Shown here: positions 1-6,465 of the stretch, piece by piece
Numbering within the stretch: position 1 is the stretch's first letter
How the letters are laid out: each line of letters begins with the position of its first letter
Assembly (NCBI GenBank): GCA_963589785.1
Contig: CAVAMJ010000033.1
Coordinates: 1-10,482 of the forward strand
DNA length: 10,482 nt
Direction of reading: 5' to 3'
Source of the DNA: SIG603 sp963589785
GTDB taxonomy: Bacteria; Bacillota; Clostridia; Oscillospirales; Acutalibacteraceae
Program-made: the position numbers and the translations under genes
Notes under the pieces: generated by a model
What the model was told of the DNA's origin: nothing
The model's database searches: none
Seen by the model: only the letters and a program-made list of their open reading frames with translations

Positions 1-71
1 CTTTCTCCGCTATTAAATTTTTCTATTATTTCTTTTTCGTAATCGCTTATGTGTCTGTAGCTTCTTGGCAT
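1..71 (-). CDS. IS3-type transposase OrfA-like protein, N-terminal 23 residues only (cut by window edge)
   Basis: Read leftward from the ATG at 71-69, the frame is open to the window edge and begins MPRSYRHISDYEKEIIEKFN. This resembles the start of the short helix-turn-helix OrfA proteins of IS3-family elements found in many Firmicutes, whose role is to bind the element's ends. The match is from memory and rests on only 23 residues. A run of five G (83-79 on the leftward strand) lies 7 nt before the ATG and would serve as its ribosome binding site. That site sits in one arm of a 13-bp hairpin. The rest of the gene, any OrfB and the other end of the element lie outside the window. It could also be another small HTH protein. 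Confidence 0.5.
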   Translation of the reverse strand, partial: MPRSYRHISDYEKEIIEKFNSGE

Positions 72-78
72 TAAAAAT

Positions 79-126
79 CCCCCTATGGTAGTTTTCTTTA
101 ATTCTACCATAGGGGGGCCTTTTTTT
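79..126. terminator. 13-bp hairpin plus T-run: rightward terminator that also covers the OrfA ribosome binding site
   Basis: CCCCCTATGGTAG (79-91) is perfectly complementary to CTACCATAGGGGG (104-116), with a 12-nt loop. On the + strand the stem is followed after 3 nt by seven T (120-126), a good intrinsic terminator. On the - strand the right-hand arm contains the GGGGG ribosome binding site of the OrfA-like gene. Any transcript entering from outside the element would therefore fold the site away. Both roles can hold at once: insulating the downstream operon from rightward read-through, and blocking transposase translation from read-in transcripts. Confidence 0.75.
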
Positions 127-176
127 CTATTGTCCACTTTTTATGGACTTGTTCATTTATCGCCTTTCGGCTTTTT

Positions 177-229
177 GTTTTATTCGGGAGCAATGCGCAA
201 AGTTAACAAAACCTTTGCTTGAATAAAAC
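177..229. repeat. Two-tier inverted repeat upstream of the wall operon
   Basis: GTTTTATTC (177-185) pairs perfectly with GAATAAAAC (221-229). Inside it, GCAAAG (197-202) pairs with CTTTGC (213-218). The right outer arm overlaps the predicted -35 box of the wall-operon promoter, so from that promoter the repeat would not be transcribed. It may be a protein-binding dyad, a remnant of an older terminator or chance. A smaller GCC-TTTC-GGC hairpin followed by five T lies just before it at 162-176. Confidence 0.4.
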
Positions 230-247
230 GGCTCGCGGTGTTAAGAT
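219..247 (+). promoter_or_regulatory. Sigma-A-type promoter for the acetyltransferase-rodA-pbp operon
   Basis: The -35 box is TTGAAT (219-224), followed by a 17-nt spacer and the -10 box TAAGAT (242-247), with a TG extension at 239-240. Transcription would start near 253-254, giving a leader of about 40 nt before the ATG at 293. No other promoter was seen in the 18-nt or 36-nt gaps between the three genes, so this one probably serves all of them. Confidence 0.55.
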
Positions 248-292
248 TAATCTGTATTTTTATGTAAATCTTTATTTAAGGAGAGTTGAAAT

Positions 293-961
293 ATGAAGGA
301 AAATATGAAAATATCGGCTATGTATGACCTTAGCCACACAAAGGCAAAGTCTTTGCTCGAGAAGCACGAATATCCGTGGGAGGTTCTGCCTGAAATCGGC
401 GCTTTTATCCTTGAACTCGGAGCGACTCTCGATGCCGATGAGTACGAGAAGCACGGCGAGAATGTTTGGATTGCAAAGGACGCTAAGATTTATCCGAACA
501 ATTACATTGCCGGCCCGTGCATTATAGGTCACGGAACAGAGGTCAGACCCGGCGCTTTCATCAGAGGAAACGCACTTGTCGGTGATAACTGCGTGGTCGG
601 AAATTCCACTGAGCTCAAGAATGTAATCATTTTCGATAATGTTCAGGTTCCGCATTACAATTATGTCGGCGATTCTGTTCTCGGATTTAAGTCTCACATG
701 GGAGCGGGCTCAATTACCTCGAACGTCAAGCAGGACAAGACAAATGTCACAATCAAATGCGGTGACGAGAAGGTTGAGACAGGCATGAGAAAATTCGGCG
801 CAATGCTCGGCGATAATGTTGAAATCGGCTGCAATACCGTAATGAACCCCGGCACCGTTATCGGAAGAGGCTCAAGAGTTTATCCGCTTTCTATGGTAAG
901 AGGCTTTGTTCCCTCAGAATCAATCTACAAGAAGCTCGGAGAAATCTCAGAAATCAAATAA
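293..961 (+). CDS. GlmU C-domain-like left-handed beta-helix sugar acetyltransferase
   Basis: This 222-residue protein resembles the acetyltransferase half of GlmU, the enzyme that acetylates glucosamine-1-phosphate using acetyl-CoA, but has no uridyltransferase domain. Residues 1-55 are probably helical. Hexapeptide-type repeats run from about 60 to 205. By my own alignment with E. coli GlmU, the sugar-phosphate and catalytic positions are kept: R85 (RPG), K109 (ELK), H121 and Y124 (PHYNYVG), the GAGSIT loop at 137-142, and N144. Proteins like this are often named UDP-N-acetylglucosamine pyrophosphorylase, which looks wrong here. The true acceptor sugar is unknown. AAGGAG at 278-283 lies 9 nt before the chosen ATG; ATGs at 305 and 320 are less well placed. 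It is the first gene of the wall operon, 18 nt before the rodA-like gene, which suggests a role in envelope precursor or glycan modification. The fold is nearly certain, the substrate is inference. Confidence 0.85.
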   Translation: MKENMKISAMYDLSHTKAKSLLEKHEYPWEVLPEIGAFILELGATLDADEYEKHGENVWIAKDAKIYPNNYIAGPCIIGHGTEVRPGAFIRGNALVGDNCVVGNSTELKNVIIFDNVQVPHYNYVGDSVLGFKSHMGAGSITSNVKQDKTNVTIKCGDEKVETGMRKFGAMLGDNVEIGCNTVMNPGTVIGRGSRVYPLSMVRGFVPSESIYKKLGEISEIK

Positions 962-979
962 AACGTTAGGACGAAAAAT

Positions 980-3115
980 ATGGAATATGTTACCAGGCTG
1001 GTGAGCAGCTCCTACTTTCAGTATGTGATGCTCGCCTTCAGAGTGGTTACTCCGCTTATATCACTCTTGATTGTTTGGCGATGCTACACCAGCTTCAAAA
1101 AAGGGCTCAGACGATATGACCCCGTGCTGATGCTCACGGAAATTCACACAGGCAAAAAATTCCCTATTCTTTATTGGGAAAACTCAATCGGAAGAGCGAG
1201 AACCTGCGATATTTTCATTCCCGACCAGAGTATCAGCCGAGACCACTGCGTTCTTCTTCGAAGAGACGAGGGATGGTTTGTCTGCGACTCTGAATCTAAA
1301 GCGGGCACATATGTAAACGGAGAGAAAATTGAGGGAAGAAAGCTTGTTGCTCTGGGCGATGTCATAAGAATCGGCACAACTGAGCTTGAACTTGACAAGA
1401 GCGATATTCCCGCTAAGCAGAGAAGAAAGATGTTCACGGGCTTTATGAAAACAGCCGCCTCTCCGACTTCTCTTCTCTTTATGGTTACTCTGGTGCAGAT
1501 CTCTCTTGCAATCCAGCTTATTTTCGGTACGGGAGAAATCACCTTTGCACCGCTCACATCGTTTGTTGCGCTGTTTCTTCTCACTTGGCTTTTCTACTTT
1601 TTCAGTACGAGAATCCTTCACAGGTCTACCTTTGAGCTTGAAACGGTGGGGCTTCTTCTTTCGAGCATAGGAATTATGCTCTTAACGGGTGAGGATGCCG
1701 ACGGCGTTCTCACGCAGATAATCGCAATGGTTATCGGTATTGTGCTTTTCTCGGCGCTTCTCATTTTTCTTGAGGACAGCGACAGAGTGACTAAGTATCG
1801 CTTGTGGCTTGCTGGCGGAGCACTTCTCCTTTTTGCGATTAACCTTGTCCTCGGAACAGAGCTCAACGGCTCGAAAAACTGGATTTTTATCGGCCCTATA
1901 AGCATTCAGCCGTCAGAGCTTATCAAGATAATTTTCATCGTTGTCGGTGCAAGTACACTTGACCACTTGCAGACAAAAAAGAATATAACGGAGTTCATTG
2001 TCTTCGGCGGCGCTTGTCTCGGATGCCTTTTCATCATGCGAGATTTTGGTACGGCTTGCATATTCTTTGCGGGCTTCCTTGTCATCGCATTCATGCGTTC
2101 GGGTTCAATTCGTACAATCGCACTTATTCTTGCGGTTGCCGTTATCGGCGTTGTCATGATAATCTCCTTTAAGCCGTATGTTGCACAGCGTTTTGCCGGT
2201 TGGCTTCATGTTTGGGATCATATCAACGATTCCCTTGGCTATCAACAGACAAGAGCCCTTACATATATCGCAAGCGGCGGATTCTTCGGCATGGGACTCG
2301 GCAGAGGTTATCTGCACTTTGTTGCGGCAGGAGACTCCGACCTTGTTTTCGCCATGCTCTCAGAGGAACAGGGAATGCTCATGAGCTTCTCGGTTCTCTT
2401 TGCGATTGCACTACTCATAATGTACACAAGAAGTGATGTCTCGAGAAGCCGCTCGACTCTCTATTCGATTTGCTCTTCTGCGGCAGCGGGCATACTTGTT
2501 TTTCAGATGTGCTTAAATGTTTTCGGTACTACTGATGTCCTGCCTATGACGGGTGTCACGCTTCCGTTCATCAGTGCAGGTGGTTCGAGTATGATGTCCG
2601 TTTGGGGTATGCTTGCGCTTATAAAGGCAAGTGACGAGAGAACCTATGGCGCAAAGCGTGCAAACCACAGGGAGAAAAAGCAGATTAAGGCTGAAATCCG
2701 TGAGGAAAAGCGTGCCAAGGTCATGGCGAGAAAGAACGGCGAGGAGTACTTCGAGAACGACCGTGAGAGTTATATCAAGAATAATAACTACAGAAATAAT
2801 CAAGATAACGGATATAACGATTACAATACTTACGGCGGATACGATGAGTATGAAGACGAGCCGCATATCAACGAGGAAGCTTTTATGCGAGGAGTTCGAG
2901 GAAGAAATCCTTATGAGGGATTTGACGAATTCGAGGACGAGCAGAGCTTCACTCAGGAGGTAGACACGGACGAGAACCGTTCATACTACGATCCGAATGA
3001 TTATATCGGCTACGAAGACAGCCGCTCAGACCCGGGCAGACATTATGCCGAGGAGGACGATGACGAGATTTACTCCGACTCTGAAAACGGAAAAAACGGC
3101 AGAAGATACAGATAA
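980..3115 (+). CDS. FHA-domain RodA/FtsW-family (SEDS) peptidoglycan glycosyltransferase with long acidic tail
   Basis: This 711-residue SEDS protein should polymerise lipid II into glycan strands at the membrane with a partner transpeptidase. A membrane segment at about 14-34 is followed by a cytoplasmic FHA domain (about 52-137) with G71-R72, S86-R-D-H89 and GTYVNG (109-114); the Asn usual before GT is Ala108. A multi-pass SEDS domain fills about 160-550. Its marks are the NGSKNWI/QPSE block (296-313), R354-D355-F-G-T, D454 in DSDLVF (matching the catalytic Asp of RodA by my alignment), E462-E463-Q-G, and LPFISAGGSS (528-537). Residues 552-711 are a soluble tail: first basic and coiled-coil-like, then Asn/Tyr-rich, then strongly acidic, probably disordered. 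Typical RodA/FtsW proteins are near 400 residues, so the FHA domain and tail are additions. AGGA (968-971) lies 8 nt before the ATG, a weak site 18 nt after the acetyltransferase. The PBP follows 36 nt downstream. The FHA domain suggests control by a Ser/Thr kinase, but none is present here. Confidence 0.93.
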   Translation: MEYVTRLVSSSYFQYVMLAFRVVTPLISLLIVWRCYTSFKKGLRRYDPVLMLTEIHTGKKFPILYWENSIGRARTCDIFIPDQSISRDHCVLLRRDEGWFVCDSESKAGTYVNGEKIEGRKLVALGDVIRIGTTELELDKSDIPAKQRRKMFTGFMKTAASPTSLLFMVTLVQISLAIQLIFGTGEITFAPLTSFVALFLLTWLFYFFSTRILHRSTFELETVGLLLSSIGIMLLTGEDADGVLTQIIAMVIGIVLFSALLIFLEDSDRVTKYRLWLAGGALLLFAINLVLGTELNGSKNWIFIGPISIQPSELIKIIFIVVGASTLDHLQTKKNITEFIVFGGACLGCLFIMRDFGTACIFFAGFLVIAFMRSGSIRTIALILAVAVIGVVMIISFKPYVAQRFAGWLHVWDHINDSLGYQQTRALTYIASGGFFGMGLGRGYLHFVAAGDSDLVFAMLSEEQGMLMSFSVLFAIALLIMYTRSDVSRSRSTLYSICSSAAAGILVFQMCLNVFGTTDVLPMTGVTLPFISAGGSSMMSVWGMLALIKASDERTYGAKRANHREKKQIKAEIREEKRAKVMARKNGEEYFENDRESYIKNNNYRNNQDNGYNDYNTYGGYDEYEDEPHINEEAFMRGVRGRNPYEGFDEFEDEQSFTQEVDTDENRSYYDPNDYIGYEDSRSDPGRHYAEEDDDEIYSDSENGKNGRRYR

Positions 3116-3151
3116 AAGAAGTTAAGATATAAATGTGAAAGGAGTGATCAG

Positions 3152-4510
3152 ATGAGGACGGTTGGAAGAAGATCGGTAGTTCTCTACATTCTTTTAATCG
3201 GTTTTATTGCAGGCTTTTGTTACCTCTGCTTCAACGTTGCCATGCACGGCTCTGACTGGGTAACTCAGGCGTATAACGGTCACATTTATGCCGACGATGC
3301 CACGGCGGTAACAGGTAATATTTACGACAGAAACGGCGTTCTTTTGGCTACAACCACGAACGGCGAGAGAATTTATAACGATGACCAGAGCGTGAGAATG
3401 TCTCTGCTTCATACGGTCGGCGATAGCTCAGGCTATATCGGTACGAGCGTTCAGTCACTTTTGAGAAGTAAGCTTGTAGGCTACAATGTTTTCACGGGAC
3501 TTAACCGCACACCGCTTCAGCAGCTTGGACTAAATGACATGAGCCTGACGGTTGACGCAAGCGTTTGCGCTACGGCATACAACGCACTTGGCGGAAATAA
3601 CGGTGCGGTGCTTGTCTACAACTACAAGACGGGCGAGATTATCTGCAAAGTTTCGGCTCCGGGATATGACCCGGGTGCTGTTCCGAGCGACCTTCTCGAG
3701 AATGATGCTTATGAGGGAGTTTTTGTTGATAACACGGTTTCTTCAAGCTACACCCCCGGTTCTATTTTCAAGATAGTCACAGCGGCTTGTGCTATTGAGA
3801 ACCTTTCCGATTGGGACTCGAGAACATATTATTGCAATCAGACAACATATTTCGGTGAGGACGCAGTCACCTGTCTTGATTATCACGGAGAACTCAATAT
3901 TTATCAGGCTATGATGTATTCATGCAACTCATACTTCTCACAGCTTGCCGTTGACCTCGGTTACGATAAGCTTATGGAAACGGCTGAGGAGCTTGGGTTT
4001 AACAAGAGCCTTGATTTCTCCAACTTCACAACGGGAGATTCGAGCATTAATCTCACGGAGAGCACGAAGGACTCTGACATAGGCTGGGCAGGAATCGGAC
4101 AGTACACTGTTCTTGTCAATCCTATGCAGTACCTGACTGTTATGGGTGCGATAGCAAACGGCGGCAGCTATGCAGAGCCGTATGTCACTAACGCAAGCAT
4201 TTTCGATGCACTTTCCTCGAACACTCAGATTATGAGTGAGTCCACGGCAAATTCGCTAAAGGACATCATGAGATACACCGTTCAGAATTATTACGGAGAC
4301 GATATGTTCCCGTCAGGCTGGGAGGTTTGCGCTAAGACCGGTACGGCTGAAGTCGGCGAGGACAAGGAGCCTAACGCTTGGATAGTAGGATTTTCTTCTA
4401 ACACCGATTATCCTTATGCGTTTGTAGTTTGCGTTGCAAACGGCGGCTCAGGATATTCTGTTGCGGGCGGTGTTGCCTCTCAGGTTCTCAATGCGATAGC
4501 CTACGGCTGA
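3152..4510 (+). CDS. Class B penicillin-binding protein (D,D-transpeptidase), PbpA-like
   Basis: This 452-residue protein crosslinks peptidoglycan outside the membrane and is the expected partner of the SEDS protein encoded just upstream. A single N-terminal anchor (about 9-29) follows the basic MRTVGRR. Residues 50-130 form a short pedestal region with the family's IYDRNG motif (57-62). The transpeptidase domain has all three active-site motifs: S204-I-F-K207, S257-C-N259 and K395-T-G397. It is small for a class B PBP and resembles actinobacterial PbpA in size and layout. Cys228 and Cys241 lie at positions where some class B PBPs carry a disulfide. AAAGGAG (3138-3144), continuing as TGATC, lies 7 nt before the ATG; it nearly matches the full complement of the 16S rRNA tail and is far stronger than the site of the gene before it. 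The frame ends at a TGA just before a hairpin. Confidence 0.94.
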   Translation: MRTVGRRSVVLYILLIGFIAGFCYLCFNVAMHGSDWVTQAYNGHIYADDATAVTGNIYDRNGVLLATTTNGERIYNDDQSVRMSLLHTVGDSSGYIGTSVQSLLRSKLVGYNVFTGLNRTPLQQLGLNDMSLTVDASVCATAYNALGGNNGAVLVYNYKTGEIICKVSAPGYDPGAVPSDLLENDAYEGVFVDNTVSSSYTPGSIFKIVTAACAIENLSDWDSRTYYCNQTTYFGEDAVTCLDYHGELNIYQAMMYSCNSYFSQLAVDLGYDKLMETAEELGFNKSLDFSNFTTGDSSINLTESTKDSDIGWAGIGQYTVLVNPMQYLTVMGAIANGGSYAEPYVTNASIFDALSSNTQIMSESTANSLKDIMRYTVQNYYGDDMFPSGWEVCAKTGTAEVGEDKEPNAWIVGFSSNTDYPYAFVVCVANGGSGYSVAGGVASQVLNAIAYG

Positions 4511-4543
4511 TGCACAAAACAAAATACGATATGAACTTTTTGG

Positions 4544-4574
4544 TACCGCCGATTGTATTTCGGCGGTATTGTGT
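4544..4574 (+). terminator. Probable terminator of the wall operon
   Basis: TACCGCCGA (4544-4552) pairs perfectly with TCGGCGGTA (4560-4568) around a 7-nt loop. The stem is followed by TTGTGTT, a poor but T-rich tract. It begins 33 nt after the PBP stop codon. The tract runs directly into the -10 box of the next promoter, so the two elements are physically merged. Confidence 0.55.
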
Positions 4575-4580
4575 TATAAT
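4553..4580 (+). promoter_or_regulatory. Extended -10 promoter of the sugar symporter gene
   Basis: A perfect TATAAT (4575-4580) is preceded by a TG extension (4572-4573). The best -35 candidate is TTGTAT (4553-4558) with a 16-nt spacer; it matches the consensus at only three bases, so the extended -10 probably carries the activity. The -35 lies in the loop of the preceding hairpin. Initiation near 4587 would give a leader of about 32 nt. Confidence 0.65.
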
Positions 4581-4618
4581 TTATACATATTTTATAGAAA
4601 ATAAGGAAGGATTATCAC

Positions 4619-5983
4619 ATGGCAAACACAAGCAGCGGACTCAGCGTCAAGGATAAGATGAGTTACGCAGTCGGTGCGGTGGGTAAGGATATGGTTTACT
4701 CGCTTGTATCGGGATTTATCCTTTACTACTACAACACCGTTTTAGGTATAAGCGGTACATTCACGGGAGTTATGATGATGGCGGCAAGAGTTTTTGACGC
4801 TTTTAATGACCCGATGATGGGAATTGTTGTAGAAAAAACTCACACAAAAATCGGTAAGTTCCGCCCGTGGATATTGACGGGTACGGTGACAAACTCACTT
4901 GTTCTTTTCGGAATGTTCTCCGTTCCCGAGAGCTACAAGGGCTCGTCACTTCTCATTTGGGCGACTGTCGCATATTTCCTTTGGGGCATGACCTACACTA
5001 TCATGGACATTCCTTTCTGGAGCATGATTCCGGCTATCACCAAGACGGGAACAGACAGAGAAAATCTCTCCGTTATCGGCAGAACGGCATCTTCTGTCGG
5101 CTATGCGATTCCGACGGTAACGACTATGCTCATCGTCACAAGAATAGGCGGAAGCGAAAGAGACGGATTTAAGTTCCTTGCCGCTGTAATTGCCGGAATT
5201 TTCATCATCACCGAGCTTGTCACATTCTTCGGAGTTAAGGAGAGAAGAGTTATCAAGCAGGAAACTCCTACGGTCGGCGAGATGTTCAAGTCGCTTTTCA
5301 CGAACGATCAGGCAATGATAGTTGTTGTAAGCATCATACTTTTCAACGCTTCGCTTTATATCACAACTCAGCTGGCACTTTACTTCTTCAAGTATGACAT
5401 AGGAAATTCGGATCTTTATTCCGTATTCGGTGTCATCGGCGGAATCGGTCAGGTTCTCTCAATGCTAAGCTTGCCGATTTTGAGAAAGAAGTGGTCGAGC
5501 AAGTCCATTTTGAGTGGCGCTATCTGCGTCACGATTTTCGGCTATATCTTCTTGTTCTTACTCGGAACATTCTCGATTACAAACGTAGCACTTTTGAGTC
5601 TCAGTGCATTTATTATCTATATCGGATTCGGTCTTGCGACTGTTCTCACAACAATATTCCTTGCTGATACGGTAGACTACGGCGAATATAAAAACGGAAA
5701 GAGAAATGAGAGCGTTATCTTCTCCATGCAGACATTTGTCGTTAAGCTGGCAAGTGCTTTCTCTGTTCTCATTGCGGGTGTCGGAATTGATATAATCGGA
5801 CTCGATACCGAGGCGGCTGTTCAGTCACCGTCAACAATTTTGGGACTTCGCATAATCATGATAGTCATTCCGATTTTCGGTTTCTTTGCGGCACTTCTGT
5901 TCTTCAGAAAGAAATATATGCTGACTGAGGAGAAAAATGCCGAGATTGCGGCGGAGCTTGCTAAGAGAAACGCTGACAAGTAA
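4619..5983 (+). CDS. GPH-family (MelB-like) sugar:cation symporter
   Basis: This 454-residue membrane protein, with about twelve hydrophobic segments, belongs to the glycoside-pentoside-hexuronide:cation symporters of the major facilitator superfamily, which import glycosides with Na+ or H+. Against MelB, by my alignment, the working residues are all kept: D24 in the first helix (VGKD), R57-V-F-D60-A-F-N-D64-P, D130 in YTIMDIPFWS, R155 in IGRTASS, and K376 in MQTFVVK, following the VDYGEYK block (352-358). There is no C-terminal PTS IIA domain as in LacS. The substrate cannot be read from sequence, and no glycosidase or sugar kinase lies beside it. AAGGAAGGA (4603-4611) ends 7 nt before the ATG. 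The gene appears to be transcribed alone from the promoter at 4553-4580 and stops at the shared terminator downstream. Confidence 0.93.
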   Translation: MANTSSGLSVKDKMSYAVGAVGKDMVYSLVSGFILYYYNTVLGISGTFTGVMMMAARVFDAFNDPMMGIVVEKTHTKIGKFRPWILTGTVTNSLVLFGMFSVPESYKGSSLLIWATVAYFLWGMTYTIMDIPFWSMIPAITKTGTDRENLSVIGRTASSVGYAIPTVTTMLIVTRIGGSERDGFKFLAAVIAGIFIITELVTFFGVKERRVIKQETPTVGEMFKSLFTNDQAMIVVVSIILFNASLYITTQLALYFFKYDIGNSDLYSVFGVIGGIGQVLSMLSLPILRKKWSSKSILSGAICVTIFGYIFLFLLGTFSITNVALLSLSAFIIYIGFGLATVLTTIFLADTVDYGEYKNGKRNESVIFSMQTFVVKLASAFSVLIAGVGIDIIGLDTEAAVQSPSTILGLRIIMIVIPIFGFFAALLFFRKKYMLTEEKNAEIAAELAKRNADK

Positions 5984-5997
5984 AAAAATAATAAATA

Positions 5998-6037
5998 AAA
6001 ATCTCAGACTGCCTAAGAAAGCAATCTGAGATTTTTT
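5998..6037. terminator. Bidirectional terminator between convergent operons
   Basis: AAAATCTCAGACTGC (5998-6012) pairs with GCAATCTGAGATTTT (6021-6035) with one C-A mismatch and an 8-nt loop. Six T follow on the + strand (6032-6037). On the - strand the stem leads into the T-rich complement of the A-rich run at 5984-6000. It sits between the symporter stop (5983) and the stop of the leftward GtrA-like gene (6044), so it can end both transcripts. Confidence 0.88.
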
Positions 6038-6043
6038 GTTTAT

Positions 6044-6457
6044 TTACTTTGTGTCGATTGATTTTCTGAAAACTACAAACCTATCGTAAAGATATTCTGT
6101 CGAGAAATTAAGCAGCATATTTATCACCGTGACGAGGTAGGAATTCCAGAGAAGTGTCTCTGCGAGGTAATTTCCGCCTATTGTTGTAAGCGGAGTGAAC
6201 ACGCAGTAGTAAGCCGCCACCTTGAGCATGGCAACGGGAACATTGCTTGCAGAGTGAAAGGTGAAGTTTCGGTTTAGAGTGAAATTCCAGAGTATCGAGA
6301 GTATGAGTGCCGCAAGATAGCGAAACCAATATCCCAGAGGGGTAAACTGAGTGAGAAGCGCAAAGACTACTATTTCAATCACTCCCGCACTGACGGAGAA
6401 AAGAGTGAACTTAATTGTTCTCATAAGCTCCGAATGTTTTTTAGAACCTGTTTTCAT
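6044..6457 (-). CDS. GtrA-like four-helix membrane protein
   Basis: This 137-residue protein has four hydrophobic segments at about 14-36, 42-60, 78-98 and 103-121. Family marks are W57-N-F-T-L-N-R-N-F-T-F in the second loop and N117-F-S-T-E-Y-L-Y-D-R-F-V-V-F near the end. GtrA-type proteins are thought to help move or present polyprenyl-linked sugars across the membrane for glycan decoration; the substrate here is unknown. It is the last gene of the leftward proBA operon, 8 nt after the acetyltransferase gene. The start is uncertain: the nearest good ribosome site (AAAGGAT, 6478-6472) is about 14 nt from the ATG at 6457 and lies inside the upstream gene, while the in-frame ATG at 6424 (residue 12) has GGAG only 3 nt away. 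Translational coupling to the upstream gene is possible. Confidence 0.87.
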   Translation of the reverse strand: MKTGSKKHSELMRTIKFTLFSVSAGVIEIVVFALLTQFTPLGYWFRYLAALILSILWNFTLNRNFTFHSASNVPVAMLKVAAYYCVFTPLTTIGGNYLAETLLWNSYLVTVINMLLNFSTEYLYDRFVVFRKSIDTK

Positions 6458-6465
6458 AGGGGAAA

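Larger units (their letters stand above)
1..148 (-). mobile_element. Probable edge of an IS3-type insertion sequence
   Basis: The stretch combines a leftward OrfA-like start, a strong leader hairpin and, at 132-148, a short imperfect dyad (GTCCA, 7 nt, TGGAC) of the kind seen near insertion-sequence tips. The outer boundary is placed at the dyad, but I cannot fix the exact terminal base because the opposite inverted repeat and the target-site duplication are not visible. Downstream of about 150 the sequence changes to the promoter region of the cell-wall operon. If it is an IS, it sits about 70 bp upstream of that promoter and reads away from it. Confidence 0.45.

Noticed and set aside
2513..2866. 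Antisense open frame (117 codons) opposite the SEDS gene tail
   Set aside because: It is the mirror of the Asn/Asp/Tyr-rich tail, giving an artificial Val/Ile-rich product; no ribosome site or family match.
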